From NCBI RefSeq assembly GCF_019800665.1, contig NZ_JAHVKO010000002.1, positions 62,001-126,000 on the forward strand: a stretch of 64,000 nt of DNA, in the 5' to 3' direction. This DNA is from Microbulbifer agarilyticus. Lineage in GTDB: Bacteria; Pseudomonadota; Gammaproteobacteria; Pseudomonadales; Cellvibrionaceae. Of this stretch, positions 44,827 through 53,183 are shown one piece after another. Position 1 is the stretch's first letter. Every line of letters starts with the position of its first letter. A program made the translations under genes and the position numbers. The notes under the pieces are model-generated. The model searched no databases. It was not told where the DNA came from and worked only from the letters and a program-made list of their open reading frames with translations.

Positions 44827-45378
44827 ATGACCTTCCGTAAATTTTCCCTGTTTTCCCTGCTCCCGCTCACGATTACCGCGCTGCTAATACTCTGCGGCTG
44901 CGCCAACAACACCTCTTCTCAGCAGTCCGCCAGTATGGCCCAGTACCAAACCTTCGGGTTTGTTCCGCAAAACGGTACACCGAGCCGTGCCACCAGCCTC
45001 GCCCACAACGCCGTGTCGCAAGAGCTGATGTCTCGCGGCATGATGCCGAGCGATAACCCGGATGTACTGGTCAACGTGCATGTGTTCGCCAATCGTCAGG
45101 TGAAAATGCCGAGAAATTCGAACCTCGGCTTTGCCGCCGCGCGCTATCCATATCTCGAGGAGTACTACAACAACCTGCCTCCCGGCTATCACGCTAACGT
45201 TAGCCAATACACCGAGGGCCACCTGACGGTAGACATACTGGATACTCGACAAAAGCGTGTGGTCTGGCGCGGCCAGGCCAACAAGCCAGTAACGCGCAGA
45301 GTACTCAACAACCCCACCCGCGCGATGGATCAGGCCGTGGGAGAAGCTTTCCGCAGCTTCCCGTCGCAACGGCGCTAA
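44827..45378 (+). CDS. DUF4136 domain lipoprotein
   Basis: A 183-residue predicted lipoprotein. A signal peptide (residues 1-23) ends at LCGC, anchoring at Cys24, followed by Ala-Asn-Asn. The DUF4136 domain runs from QYQTFGFVPQ near 39 to the end, with PDVLVNVHVFANRQ near 78 and GHLTVDILDTRQKRVVWRGQ near 132, the family signature. The function of the family is unknown; members are envelope-anchored. It is preceded by a strong 5' hairpin and followed by a bidirectional terminator. Confidence 0.88.
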   Translation: MTFRKFSLFSLLPLTITALLILCGCANNTSSQQSASMAQYQTFGFVPQNGTPSRATSLAHNAVSQELMSRGMMPSDNPDVLVNVHVFANRQVKMPRNSNLGFAAARYPYLEEYYNNLPPGYHANVSQYTEGHLTVDILDTRQKRVVWRGQANKPVTRRVLNNPTRAMDQAVGEAFRSFPSQRR

Positions 45379-45405
45379 GCGCACCGACACTCAAATTATT
45401 CACAC

Positions 45406-45435
45406 AAAAAAATGGCCGCTAGTAGCGGCCATTTT
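45406..45435. terminator. Bidirectional rho-independent terminator
   Basis: A run, AATGGCCGCT, loop AGT, AGCGGCCATT, T run. It serves both the DUF4136 gene and the converging gnd. Confidence 0.9.
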
Positions 45436-45454
45436 CATTTACTAAAGCTAGCAA

Positions 45455-46975
45455 TCACAATTTTTGCATCGGTCGGCCAGGCTCACTCCACAATACGTGG
45501 TACTTCTCCTGCTCAGGCTTGTCCACACGTGAGAAAGTGTGTGCACCGAAGAAATCGCGCTGCGCCTGCAGCAGGTTTGCCGGCAGGGATTCGCGGCGGA
45601 AGGCATCGTAGTAGCTGAGCGCCGAGGACAGTGCCGGAACCGGGATACCACCGATGGTGGCGTCGGCCACCGCACGGCGCCAGTTACCCTGGTGCTCGGC
45701 AATCTGCTGGATAAAGAAATCGTCCAGCAGCAAGTTAGACAGCTTCACATCGCGCTCGTATGCATCGCTGATGGACTGCAGGAACACCGCGCGAATGATA
45801 CAGCCGGCACGCCAGATTCTGGCAATTTCAGCAAAGTTCAATTGCCAGCCCTGCTCCCGCGCCGCCAGCTTCATCAGGTCGAAACCCTGAGCGTAAACGC
45901 AAATCTTGGCGCAGTAGAGTGCATCGTGCAGCTGCTCGATGACTTCCTTGCGCCTTTCTTCTGCAACCGGGGCAATTTCCGGGCCGATCAGTTTTTTCGC
46001 CGCGCGTCCGCGCAATACCTTGCGGGTGGAAAGTGAACGGGCAAATACCGCTTCCGCAATACTTGGCGCGGGGCAACCAACTTCCAGTGCACTAACCGCC
46101 GTCCACAGACCGGTGCCCTTCTGGCCCGCACGATCGAGAATCACATCGACCAGTGGCTCGCCGGTTTCTGTATCGCGGGTATCCAGAACTTCGGCACTGA
46201 TATCAATCAGATAGCTGTTCAGCACACCCTTGTTCCACTCGCGGAACACGGCGGCAATTTCACTGGGGGTCATTTCCAGCGCACTGCGCATCACGTCATA
46301 GACTTCGCAGATCATCTGCATATCGGCGTACTCAATGCCGTTATGCACCATTTTGACGAAGTGTCCCGAGCCGATAGGGCCAATATAAGCGGCACAGGGC
46401 TCGCCCTCTTTTACTGGGTTACCAGGCTCGAAACGCTCGATTGGCTGGCCGCTTGCGGGGTCAACCTTTGCGGCGATCGCATGCCAGACCGGCTCGATGC
46501 GCGCCCAGGCATAGCGGTCACCACTGGGCATCAGGGACGGCCCGAAACGTGCCCCTACTTCACCGCCAGAAACTGCCGTGGTGAAGAAGATAAGCTTGCC
46601 CTCGTAACGCTTGCAGCGCTGTACCGAGTCGGTCCACAGGCTGTTGCCAGTGTCGATGACAATATCGTCGGCCTGCAGACCGGCATCCAGCAGCTTGTTG
46701 CAGACATCATCGACCGGGGCACCGGCCGGCACGGACAGAATCACCAGGTGGGGCGCCTTGGTACGGGACAGCAGCTCCGTGTAGGAGTTACACACTTCAA
46801 CCCGCGGAGGCTGATCACCGCGCTCTTTAGCATCCTGCTCCAACAGATCTTCCAGACGGCTATGGTCCAGATCGAAGGCACACACGCGGTATCCGTTGTC
46901 CACCAGGTTGAGGATCAGGTTTTTCCCCATCACGCCGGCGCCAATAAAGCCGATATCGCATAGTGTTTCTGACAT
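45455..46975 (-). CDS. gnd: 6-phosphogluconate dehydrogenase, decarboxylating
   Basis: A 506-residue enzyme of the pentose phosphate pathway that oxidises 6-phosphogluconate to ribulose 5-phosphate with NADP+ release of CO2. The Rossmann motif GFIGAGVMGKNLILN is at 9-23; the substrate motif TTAVSGGEVGARFGPSLMPSG near 131, the catalytic Lys in GHFVKMVHNGIEYADMQ near 204, and DRAGQKGTGLWT near 281 are all present. The length is that of the long eukaryote/E. coli type. It converges with the DUF4136 gene. Confidence 0.95.
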   Translation of the reverse strand: MSETLCDIGFIGAGVMGKNLILNLVDNGYRVCAFDLDHSRLEDLLEQDAKERGDQPPRVEVCNSYTELLSRTKAPHLVILSVPAGAPVDDVCNKLLDAGLQADDIVIDTGNSLWTDSVQRCKRYEGKLIFFTTAVSGGEVGARFGPSLMPSGDRYAWARIEPVWHAIAAKVDPASGQPIERFEPGNPVKEGEPCAAYIGPIGSGHFVKMVHNGIEYADMQMICEVYDVMRSALEMTPSEIAAVFREWNKGVLNSYLIDISAEVLDTRDTETGEPLVDVILDRAGQKGTGLWTAVSALEVGCPAPSIAEAVFARSLSTRKVLRGRAAKKLIGPEIAPVAEERRKEVIEQLHDALYCAKICVYAQGFDLMKLAAREQGWQLNFAEIARIWRAGCIIRAVFLQSISDAYERDVKLSNLLLDDFFIQQIAEHQGNWRRAVADATIGGIPVPALSSALSYYDAFRRESLPANLLQAQRDFFGAHTFSRVDKPEQEKYHVLWSEPGRPMQKL

Positions 46976-47221
46976 GTAGTTCTCCAGTGCGCAGGAATCT
47001 TGTGTTGCCGCGGGGTTCGCCCGAACGCCGCCGCTCGCTCAAAGGGCGCGGAGTATAGCAATCGAACCGGCGCTGCGGGAGCGCATTTTGACAATGGGGC
47101 CATTGTAGTAGCACCACAGGGCATTCACCGGTTTCTCACACCGGGGAAGCGAGGGTACACTTCAGCCCTGACCGACGAGCCGAGAACTATTCTTGAGCCG
47201 TTTCATGCTTTTAAGAGACCT

Positions 47222-47761
47222 ATGACGATGCCCGAGCAGTCCCCCAAGTTGAAACCGGCACGCTTTAATGCCCCCTGGAGCAGAGAGCTGAAGCTACTGA
47301 CGCTTCTGGCGAGTGTCATTCTGATCGGGATCAGCACGCTTCTACTGGTAAAGGAGCCCGAGCAGTCACCACCCTTGTACCACCTGGGAATCTGGCTACC
47401 ACTGGTGCTGCTGGTGCTATGCGCACTGTTTACCGTAAGGGGGTATCAGCTGGAGGGTGACCACCTGCTGGTACTGCGCCCTGGTTGGCGTAGCCGGGTT
47501 TCATTGCGCGGGCTGCAATCGGTAACCCTGGATGCGAAGGCAATGGACGATTCCATCAAGCTATTCGGTAACGGCGGATTGTTCAGTTATCTGGGACTGT
47601 TTCGCAACAAAAAGCTCGGGCGCTATCGTGCCTACGCCACCGACGCGGCAAAGGCCGTAGTCATTAAACTCCCAACCTCGACGGTGGTGGTTACCCCAGA
47701 CAAGCCGCAGCTATTTGTGCAGGTCGCACAGAAACTGGCAGGCTCCACAGTGACCTCGTAA
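47222..47761 (+). CDS. Membrane-anchored PH-domain protein (bPH_5-like)
   Basis: A 179-residue protein. Two hydrophobic spans (LLTLLASVILIGISTLLLV near 25 and LGIWLPLVLLVLCALFTV near 55) precede a bacterial PH-like domain with YQLEGDHLLVLRPGWRSRVSLRGL near 73, then the family segment RxxxFGNGGLFSYLGLFRNKKLG near 113, and TPDKPQLFVQVAQKL near 160. The frame is open from 47000, but those leading residues overlap the gnd promoter; ATG 47222 (or 47228) fits. Function unknown. Confidence 0.78.
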   Translation: MTMPEQSPKLKPARFNAPWSRELKLLTLLASVILIGISTLLLVKEPEQSPPLYHLGIWLPLVLLVLCALFTVRGYQLEGDHLLVLRPGWRSRVSLRGLQSVTLDAKAMDDSIKLFGNGGLFSYLGLFRNKKLGRYRAYATDAAKAVVIKLPTSTVVVTPDKPQLFVQVAQKLAGSTVTS

Positions 47762-47828
47762 CACTTGTCTCAAGCCTTTCCGGCCGAGACTTTGCCACCA
47801 AATGTTGGCGCTGAACTACACTCAGTGA

Positions 47829-48356
47829 ATGCAGAATTACAGCGACGATCCGAATAGAGAGCACGCCATCCCTCGCCTACAGATTGCAGCACTCATTTGC
47901 CTGCTGGTGGCGAGTTGGCTGAGCCTGGCCGGGGAATCGCGTACCGAACCCCTGCAGTTTGCCAAGGGTGCCACCGGCGCTTCCGTTTCCGGAAAAATCC
48001 AGGGCTATGACGGCGTCAACTACACCCTCGCTGCAAAGGCCGGGCAGCAGATGACGATATCGCTCACCTCCCCTCATACCGCCACCTACTTCAACGTTTA
48101 CGGCCCTGGTACCGGCCCCGGTGATGCAGCAATCTTTATTGGGTCAATCAAAGGCGAGCGTTTTTCCGAAAAGCTTGCCACCAGCGGCACTTACACGATC
48201 CAGATCTATATGATGCGCAGTGCGGCCCGCCGCAACGAGTCAGCGCCGTTTACGCTGCAAGTGGAAATTGATAGCAAACGCAGTAGCCGTTCGCGCAAGG
48301 AGAAAAATCCGAGTCGCCTCGCTGCTTCATTTGACCCAGAGTCTGACGGGAGTTAA
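47829..48356 (+). CDS. Exported PliG-like (g-type lysozyme inhibitor-like) protein
   Basis: A 175-residue exported protein. The hydrophobic segment LQIAALICLLVASWLSLAG (17-35) is a signal or anchor. The rest matches the PliG pattern: ATGASVSGKIQGYDGVNYTL near 50, AAKAGQQMTISL near 68, YFNVYGPG near 88, and SGTYTIQIYMMRSAARRNES near 120, which parallels the 'R.DARKN' segment of E. coli PliG. A basic, serine-rich tail of about 25 residues is extra. A PPC-like domain is the alternative reading. A second copy lies 875 bases downstream. Confidence 0.65.
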   Translation: MQNYSDDPNREHAIPRLQIAALICLLVASWLSLAGESRTEPLQFAKGATGASVSGKIQGYDGVNYTLAAKAGQQMTISLTSPHTATYFNVYGPGTGPGDAAIFIGSIKGERFSEKLATSGTYTIQIYMMRSAARRNESAPFTLQVEIDSKRSSRSRKEKNPSRLAASFDPESDGS

Positions 48357-48387
48357 CGTCTGGGTACTTGAGTATCTACCCCGAGAA

Positions 48388-49176
48388 ATGGAATTCTTGA
48401 ACACCATGAAACCCCTGTTGCCCGCGCTCTCTATCGTCACACTTATACTTTCGCTGCCTTCCTCCGCGCTCGCCGGAGACTGCGTGATTCTGTTGCACGG
48501 CCTCGCGAAATCCGACCATTCCATGCAAAAGCTGGATTCCTCGCTTGCCGAAGCAGGGTTCGCTACGGTCAACGTGGATTACCCCTCCACCGATCACCCC
48601 ATCGAAAAGCTGGCGGGCCCAGCCATTGCACCCGCTTTGGACCGCTGTGCGGAGCTGTCCGGCAAAGAACATAACCAAAGCAAAGTACATTTTGTTACCC
48701 ACTCCATGGGAGGCATTCTGGTTCGCCAGTACCTCGGCAAAGTGAAAGTCGAAAACCTTGGGCGGGTAGTGATGCTCGGCCCACCTAATGCGGGTAGCGA
48801 AGTCGTGGACAACCTGGGAAGTTTTCCGGGCTTTCAGTTTATGTTTGGCGAAGCGGGGCTGCAGCTGGGCACAGGCAAAATGAGCGTTCCCAACAAGTTA
48901 GGTGCAGCGAACTTTGAGCTCGGTATTATCGCCGGCACCCGCAGTATCAACCCGATTCTCTCCACTATGCTTCCGGAAAAGGATGACGGTAAAGTCACCG
49001 TTGCCAGGACCCGTCTGGAGGGAATGAAAGACCACATTGAAATGCCTGTCACCCACGTATTCATGATGAAAAATCGCAAAGTAATCGCGCAGGTGATTCA
49101 CTTTCTAAAGCGCGGCACCTTCATGCGCGAAGTATCATCTCTCCAAAGCGGCATTAACCCGAAATCGCGCGACTAA
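48388..49176 (+). CDS. Exported lipase/esterase (alpha/beta hydrolase)
   Basis: A 262-residue hydrolase. A signal peptide (LPALSIVTLILSLPSSALAG) is followed directly by CVILLHGLAKSDHSM, the oxyanion HG segment, and the nucleophile elbow THSMGGILVRQYL near 108. Asp and His candidates lie in PEKDDGKVTVARTRLEGMKDHIEMPVTH in the last third. The pattern is that of PGAP1/lipase-like esterases. ATGs at 48388 and 48406 are both possible; the frame before them overlaps the PliG-like gene. It sits between two PliG-like genes. Confidence 0.83.
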   Translation: MEFLNTMKPLLPALSIVTLILSLPSSALAGDCVILLHGLAKSDHSMQKLDSSLAEAGFATVNVDYPSTDHPIEKLAGPAIAPALDRCAELSGKEHNQSKVHFVTHSMGGILVRQYLGKVKVENLGRVVMLGPPNAGSEVVDNLGSFPGFQFMFGEAGLQLGTGKMSVPNKLGAANFELGIIAGTRSINPILSTMLPEKDDGKVTVARTRLEGMKDHIEMPVTHVFMMKNRKVIAQVIHFLKRGTFMREVSSLQSGINPKSRD

Positions 49177-49231
49177 TTTTGAGCTCGACAGCCTACACTT
49201 TTGGATCTTTCCGTTACCGGCAGGATCTTCA

Positions 49232-49813
49232 GTGCAGCGTCCGTCATCGCTCTCCAGCGCTATCAATACGCCCAGAACCCGTGATGCCTTCCCGAGTGCT
49301 GCATACCAATTAGCAATCTCTCGTGCTGCGTGGCAACTTCGTCACAGCCTGCTCATATTGCTCGTGTATCTGTCCAGCCATGCCGTATACGCCGATGTGA
49401 ACCAGGCTCCGCCAACAGTCGGGGGCACAGGATCACAGTCAGCGCAGCACCGCAGCGCACACATCAAACCGGCAAAAATCCAGTTAAGCGAGAACAGTGA
49501 GAATCAGCTTGTCGCGAATGGCATAAAGGGCTCCCTCCAGGGTGAGCGCACCCGGGAATACCTTTTCGCTGCAAATACCGGACAACAGCTGCAACTGAAT
49601 ATCTTGAGCGATCATGCGCTAGTGGGGTTTCGTATCACCGCGCCTGCATCAACACGTGCTCTCCACGAAAGTCGCGGCAGAAAAAGCAGTTATTCCGTGA
49701 CCTTACCGCGCGATGGCACCTATCGGATAGTGGTCTTTCTTATGGAAGCTGCTGCCAAGAAGGACGAGCGCGCTGATTTCACCCTGAACATTCGAATCAG
49801 TAACCCGGGATGA
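49232..49813 (+). CDS. Second exported PliG-like protein
   Basis: A 193-residue exported protein starting at GTG with AGGA seven bases upstream. A signal-like span (SLLILLVYLSSHAVYA) ends near residue 55; a Gln/Ser/Ala-rich stretch follows. The domain (about 90-190) parallels the first copy: NGIKGSLQGERTREYLF, AANTGQQLQLNILSD, then DGTYRIVVFLMEAAAKKDER and a closing FTLNIRI. The paralogues are quite divergent, so they are not a recent duplication. Target unknown. Confidence 0.6.
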   Translation: MQRPSSLSSAINTPRTRDAFPSAAYQLAISRAAWQLRHSLLILLVYLSSHAVYADVNQAPPTVGGTGSQSAQHRSAHIKPAKIQLSENSENQLVANGIKGSLQGERTREYLFAANTGQQLQLNILSDHALVGFRITAPASTRALHESRGRKSSYSVTLPRDGTYRIVVFLMEAAAKKDERADFTLNIRISNPG

Positions 49814-49856
49814 CATTTCCACGAACGAAATAACGCTCGGAGTAGCATTCAACACC

Positions 49857-50891
49857 GTGCAAGAACAATCGCAAGACACAGCTACGCAAATTGATGCAGA
49901 TCTAAGCCAGGCTATCGGTCAGGTAGACAATTGGGTCGACAGTGCGGTCAAACTACTGCCAAATTTTGCCGTAGCGCTCGTTGTACTAGTGGTCTTCTAT
50001 TGCGTCGGCGCTTTCCTGCGCTTTCTGGTCCATCGCTATCTAAACCGCCGCAATCGCTCCAATTTAGGTGAGGTGCTTGGCAGCCTCGTAAAGTGGGGAG
50101 TTATCCTCGCTGGGCTGTTAATCGCCGCCACGGTCGTCATGCCCAGCTTGAAGCCGGGAGACCTGATTGCTGGTCTCGGAGTCGGGTCTGTAGCAATCGG
50201 CTTTGCCTTCAAGGATATTCTGCAGAATTGGCTGGCTGGCCTATTGATCTTGATCCGGCAGCCATTTGAGGTTGGAGACCAAATCCAGGTTGCTGACTTC
50301 GAAGGCACCGTAAAACGCATTGAAACCCGGGCCACCATTATCAATACCTACGATGGGCAGAGAATGGTAATCCCAAATAGCGATATCTACACCAGCGCTA
50401 TTCTGGTGAAAACAGCGCGCTCAATGCGAAGAAGCGATTTCGACATCGGCATTGGCTACAGTGACCGGATCGACAAAGCCTGTGGCGTGATTTTGGAAAC
50501 ATTACAAGGAATTGAAGGGGTGGCCCAGAAACCGGCCCCAGAGGCCCTCCCCTGGGGCCTGGAAGCAAGCTGGGTCACGATTCGCGCCCGCTGGTGGACC
50601 AACAGCTTGCAAACGGACGTCACCCATGTGCGGGCTCAGTTTATCGAAAGAGTCAAAACCGCGCTCGACGAGGCTGGTATCGACATGCCCTTCGAAACTC
50701 AGGTCCACCTGTTCCATGACCAGACCGATGAAACCGATGAAACCGATGGAGAACGCGGAGTACAGCGCGAGGGATGGCCAAAGGGCAAGCAAGCCTCCCC
50801 GCGGGCGCGGTGGAAGGCCAAGGTGGAAACCAAGGGCGACTGCCAAGGGAACAGCCAGGCGACAAAAGCACAGCCACGAAATCGCGGTTAA
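49857..50891 (+). CDS. MscS family small-conductance mechanosensitive channel
   Basis: A 344-residue channel. Three spans lie at about 35-57, 75-95 and 100-125; the pore helix and beta-domain show GLGVGSVAIGFAFKDILQNW near 103, LIRQPFEVGDQIQV near 133, and VPNSD-like VIPNSDIYTSAI near 172. The cytoplasmic vestibule follows. The tail has a threefold TDE/TDE/TDG repeat (50724-50750) and a long basic end with PKGKQASPRARWK. The start is GTG with a distant CGGAG. It follows the second PliG-like gene by 43 bases and may share its transcript. Confidence 0.9.
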   Translation: MQEQSQDTATQIDADLSQAIGQVDNWVDSAVKLLPNFAVALVVLVVFYCVGAFLRFLVHRYLNRRNRSNLGEVLGSLVKWGVILAGLLIAATVVMPSLKPGDLIAGLGVGSVAIGFAFKDILQNWLAGLLILIRQPFEVGDQIQVADFEGTVKRIETRATIINTYDGQRMVIPNSDIYTSAILVKTARSMRRSDFDIGIGYSDRIDKACGVILETLQGIEGVAQKPAPEALPWGLEASWVTIRARWWTNSLQTDVTHVRAQFIERVKTALDEAGIDMPFETQVHLFHDQTDETDETDGERGVQREGWPKGKQASPRARWKAKVETKGDCQGNSQATKAQPRNRG

Positions 50892-50963
50892 CTCCCTTGA
50901 TCAGCGGTGCTTTAACGTTGAAAGCCGCCCCCTACTTTGAGGGAGCAGCAATTGGTGTCGGGT

Positions 50964-51971
50964 TTAGCCGATTTTGCGGATGCCCACCGCTTCACGTAGC
51001 TTCTTAAGGAAGGGCGCGGAGTAAGCGCGAGCTTTTTCTGCGCCCTTCTCCAGCTCAACCTCAATTTGGGCCGGGTTGGCCAACAAAGCCTCGTAACGTT
51101 CACGGGCTTCGCCCACTTGGCCATTGATCAATTCAAACAGCTGCTTTTTGGCCTCTCCCCAGGCAATACCATCAGCAAACGCCTGACGCATTTCGGCGGT
51201 CTGCTCCGGAGTGGCAAATGCTTGCCAGATCTGGAAGACCGTTGAGGTATCCGCATCCTTCGGCTCGCCGGGCTCCAGCAGGTTGGTCTTGATCTTGTTG
51301 ATGTGCTTTTTCAGCTTCTTCTCGGGCAGGAACAATGGAATCGTATTGCCATAGCTCTTGCTCATTTTTCGACCATCGAGCCCCTGCAAAACGGATACGT
51401 GCTCGTCCACCACTGCTTCCGGCAGCGCGAAATGTTCGCCGTAGTGGTGATTGAACCGCGCAGCAATATCACGCGCCATCTCGATGTGCTGAATCTGGTC
51501 CTTGCCCACCGGAACCTTGTTTGCGTTGAACATAAGAATGTCCGCTGCCATCAGGATCGGGTAGCTGTACAGGCCCATATTGATGCCGAAGTCGGAATCC
51601 TGGCCGTCATCGCGGTTAGCGTCGACCGCCGCCTTGTACGCGTGCGCACGATTCATCAGGCCCTTGGCGGTCTGACAGGTCAGCAGCCAGGTAAGTTCTG
51701 GAATCTCCACGATGTCCGACTGGCGGTAAAACACCACATTATCGGTATTCAGCCCCAGAGCCAGCCAGGTCGCGGCGATTTCCAGAGTCGACTGGTGCAC
51801 CAGCTCCGGATCCTGACACTTGATCAGCGCGTGGTAATCCGCCAGGAAGTAGAACGACTGGTTGTCAGCGTCCTGGCTGGCCTCAATTGCCGGGCGTATC
51901 GCGCCCACATAGTTACCCAGGTGAGGTGTGCCTGTCGTCGTAATCCCGGTAAGAACCCGCTGTTTCTTCAT
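50964..51971 (-). CDS. trpS: Tryptophanyl-tRNA synthetase
   Basis: A 335-residue class I synthetase that charges tRNA-Trp. The HIGH-like motif is TPHLGNY near 13-19, and the KMSKS motif is present as [12 protein letters not shown] near 200. [21 protein letters not shown] and [16 protein letters not shown] are further family segments. ATGs at 51971 and 51983 are both possible with poor ribosome sites. It converges with the MscS gene. Confidence 0.95.
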   Translation of the reverse strand: MKKQRVLTGITTTGTPHLGNYVGAIRPAIEASQDADNQSFYFLADYHALIKCQDPELVHQSTLEIAATWLALGLNTDNVVFYRQSDIVEIPELTWLLTCQTAKGLMNRAHAYKAAVDANRDDGQDSDFGINMGLYSYPILMAADILMFNANKVPVGKDQIQHIEMARDIAARFNHHYGEHFALPEAVVDEHVSVLQGLDGRKMSKSYGNTIPLFLPEKKLKKHINKIKTNLLEPGEPKDADTSTVFQIWQAFATPEQTAEMRQAFADGIAWGEAKKQLFELINGQVGEARERYEALLANPAQIEVELEKGAEKARAYSAPFLKKLREAVGIRKIG

Positions 51972-52028
51972 AGCTGTGAACATTCCAACTGAAAACTTGT
52001 ATCCGGCGCACTCATTGCGCGGGGCGCT

Positions 52029-52057
52029 ATGATACCGGCTTAACGATTCAGACTAAA
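52029..52057 (-). promoter_or_regulatory. Candidate trpS promoter
   Basis: On the minus strand TTTAGT (52057-52052), a 17-base spacer, then TATCAT (52034-52029), about 55 bases before the start codon. Confidence 0.35.
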
Positions 52058-52097
52058 CCAGCCAGATAATGTATCGAGCACTATCACCCAGAGAGTG

Positions 52098-53183
52098 TTA
52101 GGGTCCGCACGCAGCTCGTATTGCGTTCTCGTAGGGCTCCCGCCAGTTATCCCAACCATAGTGGGCCATCGGCACCGGCTCCAGTGTCCCTCCCCGCTGT
52201 TTTATCGACTGCAGGGCAAGCATCCGTTGAACAGCCCCAGCCGCCGACTCATACAAGCAGGACGCCGGATAAATTTCAGGATAAGCCATGGAATGCGGCA
52301 CGAGCGGGATTGCGCCCAGAGCTGTCGCCTCCATTACCGCCAATCCTTGAAACTCGTGATACGCAGTGGAAAGAAATACATCACTGACGGCAAGTATCTT
52401 GCGATACTCCTCAAGGCTTTCAACAAAACCTACCTGCAGTAAGCGATGCGCAAATCGATCCTGAATTTCTATTAGTTCCGATGGCACTTTGCGAAACGAC
52501 TGACCGAGCAAATTCAGCCGATAATCAACTCCGGCAGTCTCCAAACTTTCCAAAATACTCAGCAGGCGATCCGGCCCCTTATCGTATTCCCAACGCGCGG
52601 CCCAGCTGATGGTGAAGTAATCCGGTTTTCCGCCACTACCATAGGCGAAATTAAACAGTTCCTGCTCCAGTGGTACCGGCATCACAAGACTACGCGTGGC
52701 GACATGCTCCATAACCTGAGGAGGAACACAATCCGGTAGCTTATTCAGGAGGGTCGCCGCACCCTCGAGAAAGGTGCGGCGATTGAATTCAGAGTTGAAC
52801 ACAACACGATCGCCACACAAAGCGGTATAGAGATTGAGTATTTGTGGCTCCACCGACTGGTGGGCGAGACCGGTTTTCGGGTAGGCAAACTGATTTTCGT
52901 GAAAATAAACCAGAGTAGGAAGAGCCGCCAGTGCGGGAACCAACCCGCGTAATGCAGATAGGTCAGTCATCGATGTGGCAATCACTAAGTCATATGACTG
53001 CTCGAGTGTCACCCGCTCTGGCCCCATCGCCCAACTCAGGCTATTGCCACGTATACGCCAACTGAAATAGCGTGCAGGCAAGGTGAGCACCGTCCATTCC
53101 CAACCGGGGAAGGCAGCCACCAGCCCGCGCCGCCAGCGCTTGTGACTTTCCGCATCGTAGGCTGACAGCAGTAAAACTCGCAT
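52098..53183 (-). CDS. DUF3524 glycosyltransferase, tRNA-queuosine mannosyltransferase-like
   Basis: A 361-residue GT4-type protein with the DUF3524 N-terminal domain: LLLSAYDAESHKRWRRGL near 4, WTVLTLPARYFSWRIRGNS near 30, and VYFHENQFAYP near 92, all diagnostic. The C-terminal half has WAARWEYDKGPDRLL near 195 and STAYHEFQGLAVMEA near 280. The vertebrate relative GTDC1/QTMAN mannosylates queuosine in tRNA-Asp; activity of bacterial homologues is inferred. Its ATG overlaps the upstream dehydrogenase TGA by one base (TGATG), so the two are translationally coupled. Confidence 0.83.
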   Translation of the reverse strand: MRVLLLSAYDAESHKRWRRGLVAAFPGWEWTVLTLPARYFSWRIRGNSLSWAMGPERVTLEQSYDLVIATSMTDLSALRGLVPALAALPTLVYFHENQFAYPKTGLAHQSVEPQILNLYTALCGDRVVFNSEFNRRTFLEGAATLLNKLPDCVPPQVMEHVATRSLVMPVPLEQELFNFAYGSGGKPDYFTISWAARWEYDKGPDRLLSILESLETAGVDYRLNLLGQSFRKVPSELIEIQDRFAHRLLQVGFVESLEEYRKILAVSDVFLSTAYHEFQGLAVMEATALGAIPLVPHSMAYPEIYPASCLYESAAGAVQRMLALQSIKQRGGTLEPVPMAHYGWDNWREPYENAIRAACGP

